Part shown: positions 46,800 to 58,549 of the stretch, piece by piece
How the letters are laid out: each line of letters begins with the position of its first letter
How positions within the stretch are numbered: position 1 is the stretch's first letter
NCBI RefSeq assembly: GCF_964355755.1
Contig: NC_092675.1
Location: forward strand, 15,947,312 to 16,011,311
Direction: 5' to 3'
DNA: 64,000 nucleotides
Source: Antedon mediterranea
Lineage: Eukaryota > Echinodermata > Crinoidea > Comatulida > Antedonidae
Program-made: the position numbers and the translations under genes
Notes under the pieces: model-generated
What the model saw: only the letters and a program-made list of their open reading frames with translations
The model's database searches: none
Told to the model about the DNA's origin: nothing

Positions 46800-48935
46800 C
46801 CAGCATGAGTCATTTAAAGAAATGCTGTACTTAGGAGGGTGATAAGACACCACCGCCGTATGGGGTGATAGTAGGGGGACCAGCATGAGTCATATAACCA
46901 GCATGAGTCATATAATGAATGCTGTACTTAAGAGCATGAGTGATAAAACACCGCCGTATGTGGGGGTAGTTAATGAACCAGCATAAGTAATTATGCGGTG
47001 GTAGTAGGGAAACCAGCATGAGTCATATAATGAATACTGTACTTAAGAGCATGAGTGATAAAAACACCGCCGTATGTGGGGGTGGGTAATGAACCAGCAT
47101 AAGAAATTATGTGGTGGTAGTAGGGTTAATGAACCAGCATAAGGCATAAGTAATTATGTGGTGGTAATAGGGGAACCAGCATGAGTCATAATATAATGAA
47201 TGAACCAGCATAAGAAATTATGTGGTGGTAGTAGTCATATAATGGTAAACCAGCATAAGAAATTTAAGGTGGTAGTAGTCATATAATGGTAAACCAGCAT
47301 AAGAAATTATGTGGTGGTAGTAGTCATATAATGGTGAACCAGCATAAGAAATTATGTGGTGGTAGTAGTCATATAATGGTAAACCAGCATAAGAAATTAT
47401 GTGGTGGTAGTAGTCATATAATGGTAAACCAGCATAAGAAATTATGTGGTGGTAGTAGTCATATAATGGTGAACCAGCATAAGAAATTATGTGGTGGTAG
47501 TAGTCATATAATGGTAAACCAGCCTAAGAAATTATGTGGTGGTAGTAGTCATATAATGGTAAACCAGCATAAGAAATTATGTGGTGGTAGTAGTCATATA
47601 ATGGTAAACCAGCATAAGAAATTATGTGGTGGTAGTAGTCATATAATGGTGAACCAGCATAAGAAATTATGTGGTGGTAGTAGTCATATAATGGTAAACC
47701 AGCATAAGAAATTATGTGGTGGTAGTAGTCATATAATGGTAAACCAGCATAAGAAATTATGTGGTGGTAGTAGTCATATAATGGTAAACCAGCATAAGAA
47801 ATTATGTGGTGGTAGTAGTCATATAATGGTAAACCAGCATAAGAAATTATGTGGTGGTAGTAGTCATATAATGGTAAAACCAGCATAAGAAATTATGTGG
47901 TGGTAGTAGTCATATAATGGTGAACCAGCATAAGAAATTATGTGGTGGTAGTAGTCATATAATGGTGAACCAGCATAAGAAATTATGTGGTGGTAGTAGT
48001 CATATAATGGTGAACCAGCATAAGAAATTATGTGGTGGTAGTAGTCATATAATGGTAAACCAGCATAAGAAATTATGTGGTGGTAGTAGTCATATAATGG
48101 TGAACCAGCATAAGAAATTATGTGGTGGTAGTAGTCATATAATGGTAAACCAGCATAAGAAATTATGTGGTGGTAGTAGTCATATAATGGTGAACCAGCA
48201 TAAGAAATTATGTGGTGGTAGTAGTCATATAATGGTAAACCAGCATAAGAAATTATGTGGTGGTAGTATTCATATAATGGTAAACCAGCATAAGAAATTA
48301 TGTGGTGGTAGTATTCATATAATGGTGAACCAGCATAAGAAATTATGTGGTGGTAGTAGTCATATAATGGTAAACCAGCATAAGAAATTATGTGGTGGTA
48401 GTATTCATATAATGGTGAACCAGCATAAGAAATTATGTGGTGGTAGTAGTGAAACCAGCATGAGTCATATAACCAGCATGAGTCATATAAAGAATGCTGT
48501 ACTTAAGGGCATGAGTGATAAAACACCGCCGTATGTGGAGGTAGGTAATGAACCAGCATAAGAAATTATGTGGTGGTAAAAGGGTTAATAAACCAGCATA
48601 AGAAATTATGTGGTGGTAGTAGTAAAACCAGCATGAGTCATAAAATGAATGCTGTACTTAAGAGCATGAGTGATAAAACACCGCCGTATGTGGGGGTAGG
48701 TAATGAACCAGCATAAGAAATTATGTGGTGGTAGTAGGGAAACCAGCATGAGTCATGTAATGAATGCTGTACTTAAGAGCATGAGTAATATAATGAACCA
48801 GCATAAGAAATTATGTGGTGGAGTAGGGAAACCAGCATGAGTCATATAATGAATGCTGTACTTAAGAGCATGAGTAATAAAGGAGTCTTAATATAATGAA
48901 GATGAACTTGGGGAACCAGCAAGAGTCATAAGATG
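46800..48935. repeat. Composite minisatellite inside the Ngaro element
   Basis: The outer parts (46800-47200 and 48450-48935) are irregular copies of a roughly 115-120 bp unit made of ccagcatgagtcatataatg, aatgctgtacttaagagcat, aaaacaccgccgtatgtggg and ccagcataagaaattatgtg. The centre (47202-48449) is about 28 copies of a 45-bp unit made of only the last block plus gtggtagtagtcatataatgg. The 45-bp unit seems to have been cut out of the larger unit and amplified. It spans where coding sequence between the hydrolase-like and Gag-like regions would be expected. Confidence 0.92.
47202..48449. repeat. 45-bp tandem array, about 28 units
   Basis: The period is exactly 45 bp over most of the array. 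One early unit (about 47250) is shortened and one (47870-47880) has an extra A that breaks the reading frame. Because 45 is a multiple of three, long frames run on both strands; I regard these as by-products. Units differ mainly at ggt(a/g)aacc. From about 48010 to 48420 the two variants mostly alternate, suggesting a 90-bp higher-order unit. Confidence 0.95.
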
Positions 48936-49258
48936 AATGCTATACTAACTATAAACCATTCAGATTTGTGCAAAATATTTGCCAGTTTAGCGTAGCATCA
49001 AGAAAGAAAAAAAAAAAACAAGTTATTATTTATTTCTTTTGGATGTAAAACAATGGGAAAAAAAGAAATGGAGTCAACAGTGTGTTGCCTGGCATTTTAT
49101 TTTGTTTATTCTGTTTAATTATGTATTTATTTTCCTCTAAAATCCGGTTCCGGATTGTCCACAGTGACGCAGTAGTAGAAACAGATAATAAGATTGTTGT
49201 TATTTAATGCATGGCATACTTAAGTTAGCATAAGAGGCTCCGTGCATGAAAGCAGACC
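48936..49258. other. Ngaro interior without recognisable coding sequence
   Basis: AT-rich with A-runs, between the minisatellite and the hydrolase-like remnant. Nothing further is supported. Confidence 0.5.
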
Positions 49259-49635
49259 TTACTTTTTAACTAGGTCATTCGATCCGAGGTCGATTATCAA
49301 AAATCTGGCTTGAATGTTGCCACTTGATTTACAAAATTAGTTAGGTCGTTTATCTTTAGGCCGGGCACCCCCCAAAGAACAGTATTATCATAGTGATAAC
49401 TGATTCGGAAGTCAGGCAAAGGTCGATGTGAACCAAGTATGGAGTCCGAGTCGGACGAATTACCCAAGCCGTGATGGAAAGCGAGGCTTTCGCTCAAACC
49501 GGAAACGAATGAGTTGTGCCTAGGGCTAGGGCATAACCAGACAACATAATTACAGTAAAGTACGAAAAATCGAACAGAATGGGGGTAAGATAAGGTGTTA
49601 GATAAATTCCAGTCAAAGATATTGTGTGAGTTCAC
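49259..49635 (-). pseudogene. SGNH/GDSL-hydrolase-like remnant of the Ngaro element
   Basis: Minus strand: HNSFVSGLSESLAFHHGLG (a degraded GHS/GDS block), then TVLWGVPGLKINDLTNFVNQ, VATFKPDF and stop. Shifting one base restores FLIIDLGSNDLVKK (GSND at 49274-49285), the GxND block of SGNH hydrolases. Block I (Ser), the conserved Gly and GxND thus appear in order; the C-terminal DxxH block is not seen. SGNH-type hydrolase domains have been reported in Ngaro/DIRS-like elements. The catalytic Ser context is degraded here, and the frame is broken. Confidence 0.6.
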
Positions 49636-49680
49636 ACAGCCTATAAGTGTATGAGGATAAAATGAACTGGTAAATGTAAA

Positions 49681-49802
49681 AGTGAAAATTATTTTACTTA
49701 GCCAAAAACTGGCGTGGTAATCTGTTGACAGCGTGAGGTGAAGAGGATGAGATGCTCACGCTGTCAAAAGATGATTGCGAGGGCGCCCCGCAATCACGTG
49801 AT
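49681..49802 (-). repeat. Ngaro terminal repeat A1
   Basis: 122 bp identical to A2 at 42936-43057. It is the 5' end of the element on the minus strand. Confidence 0.92.
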
Positions 49803-52100
49803 ATTATATAATATACATACATTTTTGTAAAAATATAAAACAATAAAATTCAATTGAATAGTTAAAAAGGCACTATATCTATACATGTACATACAATCGA
49901 TGGAATAAAAGTATGCTTTAAAAACGTACATTTTATGTTTATTGCAAGTTATAGTAAAAGTACAACTATTTTCATTTAAATTTACTTTATATTAAGAAAT
50001 GTATTAAAAGTAGCTGTTTCTTTTATTATATTTTAAATAAGTACTCACAATTTGTATGTTTACTTTTTCCTTTTGACCTTATATTACATCCATTACAAAT
50101 ATATACACACATTAATAGACCTATTTACATTCACGAATCAGTTTAACATAGCTATTATAACATAACACATTATATGCTACTTTTTATGTTTTGGCCTTGT
50201 ACTGTATAACATTTGTTTCATTCCACTATTTCTAAACCTTAAAATTCTGTTCTTACTATGTTGGTCATTTACATTTGTTTGTTTACCTTTTTGTTGGACC
50301 GTGTGTTTCAGTCTATTACCCTAATACATTTATTTCTATCATATATTAGTTTTAGTATAGGCCATGGAGTTTGTTAGTTTTATAATGTATAGCAATGTCA
50401 AACATTATTGATGTTTAATAAACAAAATGTAAAATATGTTATTGGAATGTAGGGTAGATTTTCTAGGAACGACCTCCACTTATTATTATTTAAGGAACCG
50501 GTTTGTGTGCATGTTTTGAAGCTGGTCCGGGGTGCTTTCGACACTGAGCACTCATTTAAAACCTATCTCTCTTACAAACGGACAAACAAAGTTACATTAT
50601 AAAATAACACATGTTTGCATTCAAAATTCTTTACATTGTGGAGAATAAAAAAAATGAATACTGACGAAAAGAGAAGAAAAAAAAAAGAAATCGTATAATA
50701 TATGAAAACGGCCTAATTGTTGATTAAAGCTATTTTGTAGGCCTATATTGAAAATACTAAAAAATAATTATCTTAACTGAGATTGAAATAAAAATTCACA
50801 ATTTATTCATTCATTATGTATAATCGGCACCGCCAATGATCTTGTTATAACAAATTGTAATGGTAATTTAACTGTTTCTTGGGATACTCGAGCGGGAAAA
50901 TGTGATAGGAACATTGTATTAAAACAGGTGGATATGCAAATTTCAGCCTTTTCATCTGTAAATGTATGATTGCAATTTCAAGTACATCTGTATAATAATT
51001 TTTTTAAATAGTTCTCTTTCTCACATCATCCGAATACTTCTTCAATTGTTTAGTGTTCATTCTGTAAATAACAATGAAAAAAGCTTACCGTATATTCAGT
51101 AAATTACAGAGTATTTTTTGTTTGTTTGTTAGAGTTTGAGTGTCATGGTTTCTAACATTTTTTAAGTAACAAAGAACAAACAAAATTAAATTCAAAGAGG
51201 CATGCTCACAATGTCGATGACACATGATCATCAAGTAGTACAGAAAGAAACAATACATTGAAAACTAAGTGAACACAGATTCACATCATGTTCAACTTCT
51301 TATGTGACCTACATGTAACATACACGAATTGACGTTGCTTGAACAAATGATAATTACAATTAAAACATGTTAAATTAATCAAGATGTCGGGTTGTATCAT
51401 CAATGTACGTATCTGTGTGATACGCACTGATACGCGTTCTAGAAATGAGTGTATTCCCCTAGTTTAGGCCTATAGTCTGAACGTTTCCATATTCAATGTC
51501 AAACAGCTCCCCGGTGCGTATCGAATAATTTCATGATGATAAACAATGTGTTTTACCGAATGAATGATTTTATTTTAACGGAAAAAATGAAGAAAAAACA
51601 ATTAAAGGGTGAATGACCAATAATGAAATTACGAAAATTGGTGTATTAAATTATGAGTGACATAATGTTGATTATTTACCGCAGGTGAAGAATCAGACAA
51701 ACAATATACTATAATATTGGTAATAAATTGATAAAAACGTGTGTGATCAATAAGGCCTAAAAACAGAAATACAAACTTTATTCCTTATGTTTTTTTTTAA
51801 ATAATATAATTCGATTAGGAAAATATTTCTAAAAATGATACATGTTGTTTAAACAAAGGTGTATTTGTAAAAACCATGTTTTTTTAACTATATTTTTCCA
51901 GCCTTTCCCAGTGATTGTTTTTAAAATTAGACCATTTCCAGTTTAAATCAGGCCATACGAAGAAACCGTTGAATTAGACAATTTGCCCGCGTTTTAGTTG
52001 AAAAAGATGTCAAAGTTACAAAATATTGTCAAAATCATGCCTATGTAAAATCTATTATAGCTCATGGGGATCAACATTGACCTTCAATTGTTTTAACTTA
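49803..52100. other. Intergenic; no gene seen
   Basis: AT-rich 3' of the Ngaro element's A1 repeat. No recognisable domain, RNA gene or repeat family. Confidence 0.5.
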
Positions 52101-52118
52101 TTACGGAAGCAGATAAGT

Positions 52119-52490
52119 TGTAGATATGAATTCATGCAAAATACTTACCTCTCGAATATTTTGACGTCATCATATGGTCAGCCGAATATAAAATATATGA
52201 TTTTTGTCTCTTTCGTCATAACTCACCTTATTCGTATTTCATTTTCCCCCAGATTTTAATATTGTCTAGGTCAATCAATTATCTTTCGCATGAGCAGTCA
52301 AAAAATTGAATAACGTGGGTCACTTATTTTCATCTTTACAGTAAATTTCAATCTGTTATAGTTCTTCAGAATGAAAAGTGATACTCATAATCAAAACGTT
52401 TTCTGGAATTGTAGATATGAATTCATCTAAAAATTGTTCCTATCGGATGTTGTGACGTCATCATATGGCCAGTTGAATTAAAAATGTCGA
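52119..52490. repeat. Diverged direct repeat, about 290-bp spacing, with TGACGTCA sites
   Basis: ttgtagatatgaattcat recurs at 52119 and 52409. tgacgtcatcatatgg(t/c)ca recurs at 52162 and 52453. Each copy holds a full CRE-type palindrome TGACGTCA. Confidence 0.65.
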
Positions 52491-52569
52491 ATTTTTATTG
52501 TTTGCGCCATAGTTCATCACATTTGAAAAAGCGCATCTATATTCTAAGTATTCGAATCTCTTCAAAAAT

Positions 52570-53552
52570 ATGTTGTTGCTCAGATAATTTTCTTCCGAAA
52601 TTGCTATCATGTTAGAAATTGGAATAAATGGCGGGTCCCGTAATTTCACTCATGCTATACAGTATAGTGTATACTGTATATATTTAGACACAAACAGATA
52701 GCACACTAACAATATTTTATTTTCTTCAGATCATGATGGCATAATCATTTTCTGTGCGCAATCTTTTAATGTATGTCGTGCACGTAGTGTTTGTTGTGCG
52801 GATACCTAACTCATCAAAGTGACGAGTTCAAATATAGTATTATTAGTTTTCCACAATATGCGGATAACTTCTTGTAATCGTACTGTTCTTTCTCCCCCAT
52901 ATGACCTTTTGAATAAAAAAAATTTCATCTTTTGCGTCATAGTTCTTCATACTTAAAAGAGCGCGCATCTACATTATACGTATTCGAATACGTATCACTT
53001 CACTTTTGTCTTGTATGTCCGGCTTATAAGGCAGAAAGGGAACCCTTACTGAGTCCTTATTATTGGCGTAATCACTCACTTATCCAAAATGTTATCTATG
53101 TTACTAACAGATGTAAATGCTTATGTTAATCTGTCAAAGTATATATTTGTAGGTCTATCCTTAAAAAGGAGAGAGTAAACCTTACTGTAATATATTCTGA
53201 ATCTATGGACCCGTGGCCTACAGTTAAAATAAACGCAGGCATCATTGCCTGGAATGAATGAAATCTATTCAACATGTTAACATGTTGTTGCTCAGACCAT
53301 TTTCTTCCCAAATTGCTATCTTCGTGCTTCCTTTTGATGACGTCATCATGTTGGAATAAAAGGCGGGTCCCGTAATTTCTATATAATGTATATACTAAGA
53401 CACAAAACAGCTAGCACACTAACAATATTTTTTTCTTCAGGTCATAATGGCATAATCTTTTTCTGTGCGCAATATTCTAACGTATGACGTGCACGCGGTG
53501 TTTGTCGTGCGGATAACTAACTCGTCAAAGTGAAGAGTTCCAATCTAGTGTT
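52570..53552. repeat. Segmental duplication of about 270 bp
   Basis: 52570-52840 and 53283-53552 share, in order, atgttgttgctcaga, ttttcttcc, ggcgggtcccgtaattt, agcacactaacaatatt, ggcataatc, ttttctgtgcgcaat, cgtgcacg, gtgcggata and ctaactc. Copy 2 has an extra piece with tgatgacgtcatcat near 53338. The preceding segments (52500-52560 and 52930-52990) also match (gcg(c/t)catagttc ... gtattcgaat), so the duplication is larger, with about 270 bp of unrelated DNA inserted in copy 2. Confidence 0.75.
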
Positions 53553-53564
53553 TTTTTACTATTT

Positions 53565-53735
53565 AATGATAATTGGAGATAACTTTCAAATGTATAAGCT
53601 AATTTGAATTATTGTAAGTCAACATTTTTAGTAAAATATTAATTTGATATATTTAAAAATTGGAGGTAAGCTTCAAATTTATAAGCTTAATTGAATTATT
53701 GTAAGTCAACAATTTTCTCAAAATATTACAATTTA
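53565..53735. repeat. Tandem duplication, about 87-bp period
   Basis: aattggagataactttcaaa, then tgtataagct, then gaattattgtaagtcaaca, is repeated as aattggaggtaagcttcaaa, tttataagct, gaattattgtaagtcaaca. Confidence 0.75.
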
Positions 53736-53739
53736 GTTC

Positions 53740-56700
53740 AATAATTGGCCTATATCAACCTTACATTGTGTGGAGAAGATGAGTTTTCTAAACGGTTTAT
53801 GTGTCGGTATTTTTACTTTGAAGTGTGTTATTTGCTGTGTAGATGGTATTTTCGTAATCTCTCTCACGGAATTTTGAAACATACACCAGGTAGTAATCCA
53901 ATTGATTCACTAGACCTGATTACTATAGAACAATATGCTTCTCAAGTGCTTGCATATTGTGTAGTTAACACTTTCGAAATATTATTAAAATGTTCAGTAT
54001 GACTTACATTATCAAACATTGTTAATTTCATGTCAACTAATCGACCACGAAATTAAGTTCTCTAAAGTAAATCCAAACGTGACAAACTGAATAGTAGAGA
54101 AAAGTAATCGGTTGGCAAACGTGTTTTGAGTAGGCCTAGCACTCTATTCAGGTAAGAAAAGGAACGCTGGAAAGCCGTCGGGATTGTAGGGATCTGACGC
54201 ATTAAGAACGGCTCAAAATCTCGTCAATAAATACTTTTCATCGGCCTACGAATCAGTTTATGATGCAACTTGGGTAACGTGTAAGCACGCTTGATCAGTT
54301 TGAAAAGTTTCAATATTTTAAGTTACTGGTAGATGGCTAATGTTTGGGATAGTTCGAATGTACTACAAATTAGCTAATAACTTAGTAAGGATTGCTAAGG
54401 GCTCTGAAGAGAGTGTCCAAACGTGTCTCGATATGATTACTTGACTTGATGTCGGTGAATGAATTATTTATGAAATTCATCAAAATACGGTATACTTAAA
54501 TCGACAAGATCTGAAACTTTTATTGTGCTGAATAGGGTGGTGTGAAACATAGGTTATTGTACATTTAATCCTGCAGTGTATTACATTGTATATTTATTTA
54601 TTATCCTATAAAAATCGATAATCTCCACATGGTCCCTGCTGTAATGTATCGTTTGTACAGTAAACTATGACAGTTTTACAGTTGAATTCAGTTTACATTC
54701 CTCTTGTGTTAAAGTCCCATGATCTTTAACTAATAGCTAATATTAACATTTATCATACTTTTATAACGATGTGATCAAGTAAATTCTATTATTATTGATT
54801 TTCCTCTTCATACTCTCCCAACCAACAACTCACAGCCAACTGAGATTCAATGATACGCCTTCTTAAGCGTGAATACACAAATCGGGGTCATGAAAGGACT
54901 ATTATATAAATATAAAGTTAGACATTTTAAATTACAATAAGTCTTTAGAATTCGTTGATTCTGTGTATATTCATTTCTTAAAATGTGTTAAGGTATTAGT
55001 TCTTAGTTGATTATGTTGTATAGGCCTAATAATTAATGACAGCGTTCTATATACTTCGACCATGCCTAAATGCTCTCTCTCGAACTTGTTTTCCTCTGAG
55101 TTGATGTTTTCGAGGCGTAGTTGATTCTTTTGTCGTTTGCAACTGTGCGTATTTCGCTCGATTAAATTTAATAGAGTGTTTAACCTGCTCATTCTAACGT
55201 CACTAATAAACTTGAATAAAAAAAACGTTTACGGAATTAAACACATGATCCTAAAGTTACTATCTTAGTCGTTAATCTGCTACTCTTTTATAATTGAATA
55301 TTTTTTTAAAGCACAAGTTATGAGTAATACAAACAATAAACATAATTTTAACACGTCTAGGCCTATAAATGTGGGAAATTATTTTATATTATCTCTGCCA
55401 TGTAGTGAAAAAAACTGCCATCATTGTCGATTATTTAATTTTAAAAGACAACAAAGAAATGAATAAAAGATTTATATAGAATTGAATTAATGTTTAAGGA
55501 TAATTCTTCACGACAGTATTGTTTGAATGTCATCCGGGTAATCATCTATTTTACAAATACAGTAGTAACCCTCTTATGGACACCAATATGTAGGGGACAT
55601 CCTCCTTTCTATAAGGAGCAATATATTTTAACACTAGACCATAAAATATTAAAGGCAAATTTACACAGATGAGCGGTAACGTAGAATGTGTATCTTTTCT
55701 CAGCGGAAACCGCCTGGTCACAAGGAATAACATGTTTCTATATTATTATTATTACCGTTAAGGGAAAATTCTATCAAAGGGACACTTCGAGTAATACTAT
55801 AAATTGTTTGTTATATTATAAAGAAGGACATAAGATGTTTAGGCCCGGAAAGTTAAATTTCTAATTAGTTAAATATCCTAATTTATTCCAGCAAGGTATC
55901 GAAACTGTGTCGATGTTATAATCTTCCAATCATCTCGTAGCCGATCTAAGATTGATTTTTTCATCAACTTAATTTCACGACTTTTTGATTTGTCATTTTC
56001 ACGCTTGGATGTTGTTGATGATAATTAAGCGAAAGGGTTCGACGAAGCAGTTGATCGAAATTCATTCCAGTACAAACTTTCTTCATAATATCGCCGGCCA
56101 ACTGTATAACCAATGCTTAAGTTGTTATTTGTACAGCTACAAAATGCCAACTTAGTTGCAGTTAAGTGCCCTAAACTAACTCACTTTTCAACAAAATGGT
56201 GTCTTGTAAAAACACATATCACGTATCGTCGACGTAAGAATTAATTGCCGTTCTGAATGGCATTCATTGGGATACAATTAGCAAGAGTTACCGCTCCGTT
56301 TAACGCATTGTGTTTTGATGCGGTTTTTGTAGATACATGTTTTTAGAAAGCGTCCTCTCTGTTCTTCAAGAAAACAACTTTTAAGTAAATAACGGAAAGA
56401 ATATTTCATAATTGAATTATGAACAGCACAATTTCAACATTAATAAACAGATAATTTAATCTTATTTCCCGAATAATGGTGTGTCATTATCAATGATATT
56501 GGTGTAATATAATATTTGTTTTGTAGCATGACATTTAACAGATTTTTAGAAATATTACAGTTAATGCCACTAAATTGATTAGGCCTATATACAATAATAT
56601 ATTTATTAATTATTCTTTCTTTCATTCAATTATGAGGACAGACAAAAACACATAAAATCAAAGTAAAACAAGAAACTCTTTTTGAACGTTTTATTTACCA

Positions 56701-58080
56701 TACAAGATGATACACTTTAATTTATGTTGAAACACCAACGATATTATAAACATACTTCATTCCGTTTTCCTGTAATATTTCAGTATATGCATTTAGGACG
56801 TCAGCTCTTTGTAAATACATAACCAATATTCAATAAATGGAGAATATAACCTAATTACATAACCTAACCCATGACATTGTAAGGACAGTTTTAGGAGTTT
56901 ATTTTTTTTTTCCGTAAAAAAAACAGGGGAAATATCTTAATATGAAATTATTTCTAAAAATAATTTTATAGAATTGTTGTTCTGAGCTGCCATTATGTTT
57001 TCCTAACTTTATGGAAACATAACACCTGCGGATCGTAAATTTATTTAAAGCATTTCCATGCTATTCAAAGTACAATTTACCAATATTTTATTATTTATTA
57101 GTCATCTAATTTAGAACATTACATTAAACTTGCCACTTAAATTATCAGTAATTAATTATAACATTAAAAAAACACATACGTGCTTTTAGAACATAAAAAT
57201 AATAAATAGTAGATAGCACACCTTCAATTACGTTAATATTGAAGAAACACATAAAATAATAATTGTCAGTTTTATTTTATGACCGAACTAATTATAGAGT
57301 CCTACAGTGTCAAAAATGCCCTTTAATTCTTTTGATTTCGTTAAAATCAAGCCTTTAAGATAATTGTTCAAGAAATATTTAATATCTTATAAATCTAGTA
57401 TTCTACTACTTCTCTGAACGTCAGAACACATATACACATCACAGCAAGGATTCCGGTTGAAGTTAAAACAGAAATAAAAATACTATTATGTTACATCTTG
57501 GAAAAAGGCGAATAATAATAATTTACAACCTCTAAATTTACACAATTTTCTACAATATACAATAATTAAACATTTACTCTTATTATTACTATTCTTTTTA
57601 CATTTTTCAATTCATTATCTTGGAAAAAAGAATTAATGAACATGTTTGTTATGAATAATTCCAAATCTGTGTATAACCTATTTACTTTGTAACGGCGTCT
57701 AATTATCAAAACAAAAACGTTTTAAATAACCACCCCTATACAGGATAAACATCAAATAGTTTATCACTATTTTGGTTTACATTATTTGATTGTATAATGT
57801 TTTATGTCTGTACCAAAAGATTCCACGCCTTTCATTAAACAGTGTATGTTGTTTACACTCAAATCAAGACATTTAATGCTGATTCTATAGGCAATCGCAT
57901 CAAATAAATGTTCAGTTCGACTGGGTTAGATGCCTACAATTTGAACAACAATCTACGCAAGAGACGAACTTTTGTTAGGATCTTGTGATAACCAATTTTC
58001 TTCAGTATTTCAATCATAATCACTAGATAAAATATATTCATGTATTGTTTTTATTATACTGTATAAGTACAAGGTGTTAT
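53740..58080. other. Intergenic, 3' of the DMRTA-type gene; no gene seen
   Basis: Moderately GC-richer parts at 54100-54460 and 55860-56350 have no domain-bearing frame and could be regulatory. A diverged relative of the agtagaactcc repeat may lie at 55560-55620. Confidence 0.45.
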
Positions 58081-58132
58081 AAATGTTTTATTTCGTACAT
58101 CTCTTCTATTTCCAGTGGCTTCTGAGTGCACA

Positions 58133-58171
58133 TTACAATTGGCCTTCATCTTCTGTCCGAACAGATTGTCT
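58133..58171 (-). CDS. Candidate terminal exon of the DMRTA-type gene (reading uncertain)
   Basis: A good acceptor (ttgttatttcag) ends at 58172, and AATAAA signals lie shortly beyond (one at 58087-58092, minus strand). In phase 0 the exon reads RQSVRTEDEGQL and stops. But the upstream exon ends with one base (t) of a codon, and splicing to this acceptor would create a TAG stop at once. An acceptor two bases further would open a different tail. An undetected small exon could also lie between. The exon is plausible; its frame is not settled. Confidence 0.35.
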   Translation of the reverse strand, partial: RQSVRTEDEGQL

Positions 58172-58549
58172 CTGAAATAACAAAATAGATACTTTATAAG
58201 TAACAGTATAATCCATTAAATCATTAAACCAAACAATTATCTCAATTGCTTTAAACTGAAACTCTTTAAGTAATAGTGATATAAATAACATTTTAATAAT
58301 TAGTGATGTTTTTCCAGAACCAGAATAATTAATGGACATTGTCATGTTTCTTTCATTCATTAAAAGTAAGTACAACATATGACCATTGTGTACAAATACA
58401 CCAATTAACTATTTGATAACAAATTGTCACAATTAGCGTCACCTTATTCTCTTTGACGAAATTGTTATTAACATTTGGAAGATGACGAGCAAGTGTTGAA
58501 CAGTGTTGAGGATCGAAGATGTGATAATAATACAAATTATTAAACTTAC

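Larger units (their letters stand above)
42731..49802 (-). mobile_element. Ngaro-type tyrosine-recombinase retrotransposon, structurally complete, ORFs broken
   Basis: Split direct repeats bound the element: on the minus strand A1 (49802-49681), interior, B1 (43203-43056), A2 (43057-42936), then 57 bp, B2 (42878-42731). A1 and A2 (122 bp), and B1 and B2 (148 bp), look identical by eye. Between them are remnants in minus-strand order: an SGNH-hydrolase-like region, a minisatellite, a Gag-like ORF, RT, RNase H and a tyrosine recombinase. This A1-ORFs-B1-A2-B2 plan is the hallmark of Ngaro elements of the DIRS order, which integrate by recombinase through a circle and leave no target duplication. 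None is seen here. Stops and frameshifts break every ORF. Confidence 0.88.

Noticed and set aside
47202-48449. Possible CRISPR-like array
   Set aside because: Units are contiguous with no unique spacers, in a eukaryotic retrotransposon.
47286-48561. Long open frames of 200 and 214 codons (repeated MVNQHKKLCGGSSHI), and a 120-codon frame on the other strand
   Set aside because: They are products of the 45-bp tandem unit, whose length is a multiple of three. Both strands are open at once, and a single extra base splits the plus-strand frame.
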